From Siphonodentalium dalli (Eukaryota > Mollusca > Scaphopoda > Gadilida > Siphonodentaliidae), in the NCBI GenBank assembly GCA_032622095.1, contig CP136063.1, positions 219,189,982 to 219,253,981 of the forward strand: 64,000 nucleotides of DNA, given 5' to 3'. Both the position numbers and the translations under genes were made by a program. Below the pieces are notes generated by a model. The model was given only the letters and a program-made list of their open reading frames with translations. It did not search any database and had not been told where the DNA came from. Position 1 is the stretch's first letter. Each line of letters begins with the position of its first letter. This document shows positions 58,800 through 64,000 of this stretch, in pieces.

Positions 58800-59150
58800 G
58801 CATAGAGCATATATGGTGTATTACTCCGTAGAGCCTATATGGTGTATTACTCCATAGAGCCTATCTGGTGTATTACTCCATATAGCCTATCTGGTGTATT
58901 ACTCCATAAAGCCTATCTGGTGTATTACTCCATAAAGCCTATCTGGTGTATTACTCCATAGAGCATATCTGGTGTATTACTCCATAAAGCCTATATGGTG
59001 TATTACTCCATAGAGCCTATCTGGTGTAATACTCCATAGAGCCTATATGGTGTTTACTCCATAGAGCCTATCTGGTGTATTACTCCATAAAGCCTATCTG
59101 GTGTATTACTCCATAGAGCATATCTGGTGTATTACTCCATGAACTACAGT
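58800..59150 (+). repeat. 27-bp minisatellite
   Basis: About 13 units of catagagcctatctggtgta with ttactc, varying at ctatctgg/ctatatgg and atagagc/ataaagc. Confidence 0.97.
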
Positions 59151-59391
59151 AATGCCCAAAATAATCGCAACAAGCCATATTTCCGATTAAATCCTGAAAA
59201 TGACTCATAATTCTGCTGTTGTTAAGGAGTCGATTATTTAGGGCATTACTGTATTGGTGCTGATTTGGTCTAGCCAATTTACACATGAATATTGACAGTT
59301 CAGTTTCTCAGAATAATGCAGAAGAAATTGTAACCGACAAATGTCATAAATAAACATATATGGTTTCCTTACATTCTGAAAACGTGATGCA

Positions 59392-59563
59392 GTGTTCAGA
59401 CAAGCATAGCGAGGGGACTGTATACGTGATGACAGTGTTCATACCAGCATAGCGATGGGACTATATACGTGATGGCAGTGTTCAGACCAGCATAGCGAGG
59501 GGACTATATATGTGACGACAACGTTCATACCAGATTAGCGAAGGGATTATATACGTGATGGCG
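59392..59563 (+). repeat. 43-bp minisatellite, four units
   Basis: gtgttcagaccagcatagcg, aggggactatatacgtgatg, gca. Confidence 0.95.
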
Positions 59564-59797
59564 CGGGCGATCCCATTTGTAATAGCATTCCAACTGATCA
59601 CATTGCAGCCAAATGTTCATTGGCGACTATCTTGTGGCCAACTTTACAAAATGGTTAGTGTAACTAACTTTTCACGGACGATCACATTTGTAGCTATAAC
59701 ATTTCAAACTGACCACAGTGAAGACAAGTTTTCACGGGTGATCACATTAAATGTTTTAACTAACATTTCATTAAAACTGATCACTTTATAATTAAGA

Positions 59798-60170
59798 AAC
59801 ACTCCGGTAGGATGTTCAATTAAATAGAAATGGAGAATAATCTTGCTCAAAGTAGTTATTTTTATGAATAAATCAAAATTGACAACACGCACACCGTCAT
59901 TCGTATATATTAATTAAATGCAATGACTCTGGATGGCGAAATTGTTTGCGTTAGTTTGTCGCCGATTGTTGCGTCCCGAATTGACGTGTAAATATTTACA
60001 ATTGAGCGTAGTTCTGACGACGTTTTCTATGGAGTAGTACGATCGATTTCCTTGAATTTATCGGTGATGTTAGTAGAATGCTACATTCCGCAGGTTGGAA
60101 TAGAGCCTGAGAAGTAACTTATTAGTTTATCGCACTCGAACAAGTCCATAATATGTCTTTAACCAACTTT
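59798..60170 (+). repeat. Dispersed repeat A, copy 3
   Basis: Most complete copy; includes aaatagaaatggagaataat, gactctggatggcgaaattg and a terminal ataatatgtctttaac. Confidence 0.8.
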
Positions 60171-60343
60171 TTCACTTTCGATCACATTGGTATATGTAGT
60201 TACCTTTTAAATCGTATTCCTACATAGAACGAGACAACACTTTCATTGGCATTTTGAGTAGCAGAAAATATCCATCAGAGAAGCTTTAGAGATCAATTAG
60301 CATGTAGATCTCGGCCCAGACTCAGCTTAAATTATATCACTTA

Positions 60344-60786
60344 TTAAAGGTACTCAATCCGCTTCGACGGTCCCCATATCATAAGATTCCAGCAAACAAA
60401 AACATATTTAGAAATTTTTCAGTTATCAGAATCGATTAATTGCCCAAAAATAATGCCAACCACTGTCAATTATAGTATAAAATTGCCCAAAACGTGTTAT
60501 TTATCAACATTTTGTTCAACGCAATCTGGCCGGATTTTCATATATCTATACATCCAAAGTCACTTGATTCTAGAGTTATCGATCTTCATCCGCAATTTGG
60601 TCCGAGACTTTCGGTTTGACGACTTTTTACCAGTACACATCTCGAGAAATAACAAATTTAAAAAATCGATATCTGATCACTATGAGCTTTGATGAGTGGG
60701 TTCCTCGACTCTTATCAAATTTTGTTTACCCCCGAAGCCAAAGAAATAGTAATTTGGGAGTTTTAATTCACATTAAGCATCTTTAA
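60344..60786 (+). mobile_element. TTAA MITE family E, copy 2
   Basis: ttaaaggtactcaatccgct to cattaagcatctttaa; contains the same interior blocks as 35053-35500, such as tcagaatcgattaattgccc and gatcactatgagctttgatg. Confidence 0.88.
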
Positions 60787-60831
60787 AGAACAAAGGAGCG
60801 GTGCATTTTTAGTGGCAAGCGTAAACACATA

Positions 60832-61293
60832 TGTGACCCGCCATATCAAATCCAGTCGTAAGTCGGGATTTTTTTTTACCCTGTGCCAATGCATTCTCTT
60901 ATATATGCGAGTCGACCATAGGTCGCCTCGCATATATAAGAGAATGCATTGGCCTAACAATTTTTTATCATGTTTTTTAAATAAATGTTTCTTACAATTT
61001 TTAGGACATAAAATAAAAAAAACACCCATTACCCTGCAGGGAGCCCCACACATATATAGAAGCATATAGAAGAGTGTCGTCTGCTCATGTTTGTCTGGGG
61101 CTCTGTATGGGTGAAATTATAAAATTGTTAAAGAATACAAGAACAAATTATTAAAATTGTAAAAAATTATTAGGCCAATGCATTCTCTTATATATGCGAG
61201 GCGAGCTATGGTCGACTCGCATATATAAGAGAATGCAATGGCACAGGGTAAAAAAAATTCCGACTTACGACTGGATTTGATATGGCGTGTCAC
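60832..61293 (+). mobile_element. Foldback MITE, copy 10
   Basis: Full-length, core in the orientation of copy 1; right terminus has one change (ggcgtgtcaca). Confidence 0.92.
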
Positions 61294-61454
61294 ATGTTAT
61301 CAGAACTGGTGAGCTCTGGTAACGAGATGTGAAGCAGTATATACACACATGGCCGCAATGGCCCGGATGAAATTCTGACTATAAATATGATCGGCGCATT
61401 GTGACGATGGTCCTTTCACTAGATAATATGGTGCCGGTTATCCGCAGAAAGGTC

Positions 61455-61522
61455 CTCAGAGGGTGACTTTAGTGACGCTATCCCGGACAGCGGGCTAGTA
61501 TCACTAAATTCACCCTCTGGTT
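61455..61522. repeat. Short hairpin
   Basis: cagagggtgactttagtga and tcactaaattcaccctctg pair around tcccggacagcggg. Confidence 0.8.
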
Positions 61523-62061
61523 GCCCCAATCTGCTTATGGCTTATCAAATAAATACGTTTTTTAGTTTCATTACAAAATTTCGTTTTCTTTTTTAGTTTA
61601 GTTTCTCTATATCACCAAATTGGCAGAAAAACACATTGCCTAACCGAGGTACCCAATGGGTGCATATCACAACATTCACCATCTGGGTGTATGGTCCAGA
61701 CCAATCCTTCTCGATTATAAAAATGTATAATCATTGTGAAGCCCATTGGTTGTTATGGTTATAATTTTTTGTCATCAAAGAGGTTCGTATCCCCTCGACT
61801 TTGCATGACATGTGATGAAGTTATATTGTACATTGTATGAAACCAAATGCGTTGGTACATATGTGTAAATTGGCCATTTGTGGGCGTAATTCTTGCATTA
61901 TACATGTATAAAGCTGTTGGATATAAAAACTGTCTCCCTGCAATTTAAATTCACACATGACAACTTATAAAAACGAACACACCGGGTCAGCACGATACGA
62001 CGAGATCACAAATGGAACACACAACGTCTCGCCTGACGTAATACATAGTGCATGCCTGGTG
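61523..62061. other. Downstream flank of the GPCR exon, no other feature
   Basis: Would hold the 3' UTR of the minus-strand GPCR; I found no clear AATAAA on that strand close to the stop. Confidence 0.4.
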
Positions 62062-62738
62062 TCATACATAGTGCATGTTATGAGTCTTTATCGGTACGGG
62101 CGAAACGCATGTTTTTAGCAGCCTGCGCAGTCGATGGCGGAATCTTTTGTTTAACAGCCAGTACATAACCGGGTTGATGGCCGAGTGCGCATGTCCAAGC
62201 CAGAGTGAAAATGTCAACAGGTTCGTCTGCGAGGCAGCACCAACAAAATCGATTAACAAGGAAATGACGTTATACGGCAGCCAACAAACCATGAACGTGA
62301 TCACTAGCAGTATGAGCATGCGCGCGGCTCGTTTCCGGCTGAACAGAGATCTTGTGCTGCTGTCTGAATTTTCCCTTACAACTTCCTTGGCGAATAACAC
62401 CTTCCCTATCTGCGCGTAGCAAGTCACCAGCGTTGTCGCGGGGATCACGAAAATCACGAACAGGAGAAACAAGCTGTATGCCATACGGTCCTTGTCTTGC
62501 GGCCAGTCTTCGACGCAGAAGTTCAATGACGTCAGACCCGGAATCGGTGCCGTCTCGATGATGCGAACGTAGAGCATCGGTCCCATAAATAGAATCGACA
62601 CCGTCCAGATTACAGCGATGATGAGCAAGGCCTGGCCAGGGGAGGTAACTCTTTGTGCTATTCCCGGATGTTGAATTGATATGTATCGGTCGATGCTCAT
62701 GGCAGTCAAGGTGAAAATACTGTTAGCTACAGCGACAC
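62062..62738 (-). CDS. Last exon of a class-A (rhodopsin-like) peptide GPCR, 5' part outside
   Basis: Reading on the minus strand from acceptor ctccgacag at 62739-62740, the exon starts with 2 nt of a split codon and runs to a TGA stop at 62062. It begins at the end of TM3 (VAVANSIFTLTAMSIDRY, the DRY motif). Then come TM4 (LLIIAVIWTVSILFMGP), an ECL2 Cys in FCVEDWP, TM5 (MAYSLFLLFVIFVIPATT), TM6 with CWLPYNV and TM7 with NPVMY, then helix 8 KRFRHRLRR and a Cys. All standard class-A motifs are intact. Family knowledge: Gq/Gi-coupled surface receptor; C-x-E-D-W-P in ECL2 recalls RFamide/NPFF/QRFP and related neuropeptide receptors, but I cannot fix the ligand. TM1-TM3 exons must lie beyond 64000, since none was found up to there. 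Confidence 0.92.
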
Positions 62739-63064
62739 CTGTCGGAGGAATTAAAAGAAAATTTAGTTCAGCAAATTCGGAAAAATCATTTTGATTGGAT
62801 TTGATTTCTTGTGATAAATCGTCTTTTTTCGGTCGATCTCACGACGTTGCTAATGTTATATTGGTGTGATCCGCCGAAACTATGTTAGCGTTAAGAGTTA
62901 GAGGACCGCAACTGGTATCAAACTAGAAAAAACGTTTGTGTCCATCTAAAATGTACAATTAATTGCATACAAGTTGACTGTAATAGTTTCAGAAAACACG
63001 TTGTAGATGCCAATTGTATAACAAAAACCAGAAATTTATCTTGAAAATTTCATTGCAAAATATC
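62739..63064. other. Intron of the GPCR gene
   Basis: AT-rich, starts at the acceptor of the last exon. No upstream exon seen. Confidence 0.5.
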
Positions 63065-63285
63065 TTGTTTCCTGATTAACTGTAAACATGTGATCGGATT
63101 TAATTTTCATATAATTATCAAATTTGCTATTCTTCGACTAAAATTATTACCCATTCATAAAACATAAGTGATGATAATGTAAGTGAATCCAAAAAATATT
63201 TTTTTTTCCACAAAAATACATATTTTGCAGCAAATAGTTTCAAGTGGCCTATTTTCATGGTAAACATGTGGTTCTGGTCATCTCA
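63065..63285 (+). repeat. Dispersed repeat G, copy 2
   Basis: tttcctgattaactgtaaac, tcaaatttgctattcttcga, aatgtaagtgaatccaaaaa and gcctattttcatggtaaaca, in the order of copy 1. Confidence 0.75.
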
Positions 63286-64000
63286 ATGTAGTTCCCCCAA
63301 TCCTTACTTCCAAAGAGAAATAGAATACATCGACCCTCTGGTAGACCACAATTAAACTCCACGAATCACTTAGGTTACTAGCATCGCCATTATTCGACGC
63401 ATTATGCGTCGATATTGTGTTGTGTATTGTTTTTTTTCTCGAGGATCCACTATATTTTGCCATAGGGATCCATATCAGTTGCGTTATATATCATACATGT
63501 ATTGCATTGAAAATTGGGGAATGTAGCACATACATTATCCATGGATGTCGTTTGGCAAGTACCAGTCGAATCCTCTGTGTCATCACGGTTTCAAACATTC
63601 AGTCTGCAGCCCTGGGAATTAGCCTGGCAATGCCTGGCAAAATGAGTTTACATAGGCAATACCATTGGCAATGTAAAAGAGGTTCCTTGGGTTACTATAA
63701 AATTGCATTATGCCAATCAGAAATGCAACTTGTTTAGCCAAAATAACTTCCTTTAACTGTTCTGTACATATATTGTCCTACAATAGCATACATATTAAGA
63801 ATATTGATGACAGTAATTTGTGCATACGTCATTGTTTATAATTGATTCCCAGGTCTGTGTATGTAACACCAATATTTCGTTTGGAACTAAATCCAACTGT
63901 TTGTTTCTCAGATCGGAAATCTATATTTAAATTTTAATATAATTTAATTATTTCATACTTCATTTCTGACTATATCACCGACTGGGTACTAATGAACTTG
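63286..64000. other. No gene recognised; tggcaa-rich block
   Basis: 63550-63730 has several tggcaa/ttgcca motifs like those at 15280-15350, perhaps the same degraded element. No GPCR exon. Confidence 0.35.

Noticed and set aside
63278-63463. Possible upstream GPCR exon on the minus strand
   Set aside because: No transmembrane pattern and it does not join 62738 in a meaningful way.

Overview
This is animal (eukaryotic) genomic DNA. It is AT-rich, has introns with GT-AG boundaries, and is dominated by transposons, foldback repeats and minisatellites. The only host genes I can support are one secreted ADAM/ADAMTS-type metalloprotease and one end of a class-A GPCR. The protease, with its MIG-17-like architecture, and the repeat content suggest a marine lophotrochozoan, most likely a mollusc. 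That placement is inference, not proof.

The main gene runs on the + strand from 1755 to 45342. I could assemble ten exons by splice phase and protein family pattern (E1 1755-1848, E2 3901-3978, E3 6691-6842, E4 17258-17363, E5 26543-26710, E6 29762-29906, E7 38087-38194, E8 40312-40363, E9 41894-42406, E10 45209-45342). Joined, they read as the reprolysin catalytic domain with zinc motif HELGHNMGMLHD, a cysteine-rich ADAMTS-like region, a Thr-rich linker and three CCxTC (PLAC-like) modules. The 5' end (signal peptide, propeptide) is not visible. Between E3 and E4 the phases do not fit, so a small exon or an alternative acceptor is missing.

The most unusual observation is that many splice junctions of this gene have been turned into minisatellites. 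At E1 and E5 the repeated unit contains the exon's 3' end plus its splice donor. At E2, E4 and E9 it contains the acceptor plus the first bases of the exon. At E6, E7 and E10 intronic tandem repeats abut the acceptor. Only E3 and E8 lack this.

The introns hold the rest. The intron between E3 and E4 carries three TAA-sharing, palindromic PIF/Harbinger-type elements end to end (8549-13637). The intron between E4 and E5 carries a LINE with an intact endonuclease-reverse transcriptase ORF (19825-22893). A high-copy foldback family of about 460 bp, built from nested hairpins, has at least ten copies. A hAT element with a perfect 8-bp target duplication (33459-34473) and several TTAA-ended MITEs fill other introns. 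Right of E10, from 45.4 to 61.3 kb, I see only mobile and tandem repeats, including a piggyBac-type MITE and several long inverted repeats. The minus strand at 62062-62738 encodes the last exon of a peptide-type GPCR whose 5' part lies beyond the window.
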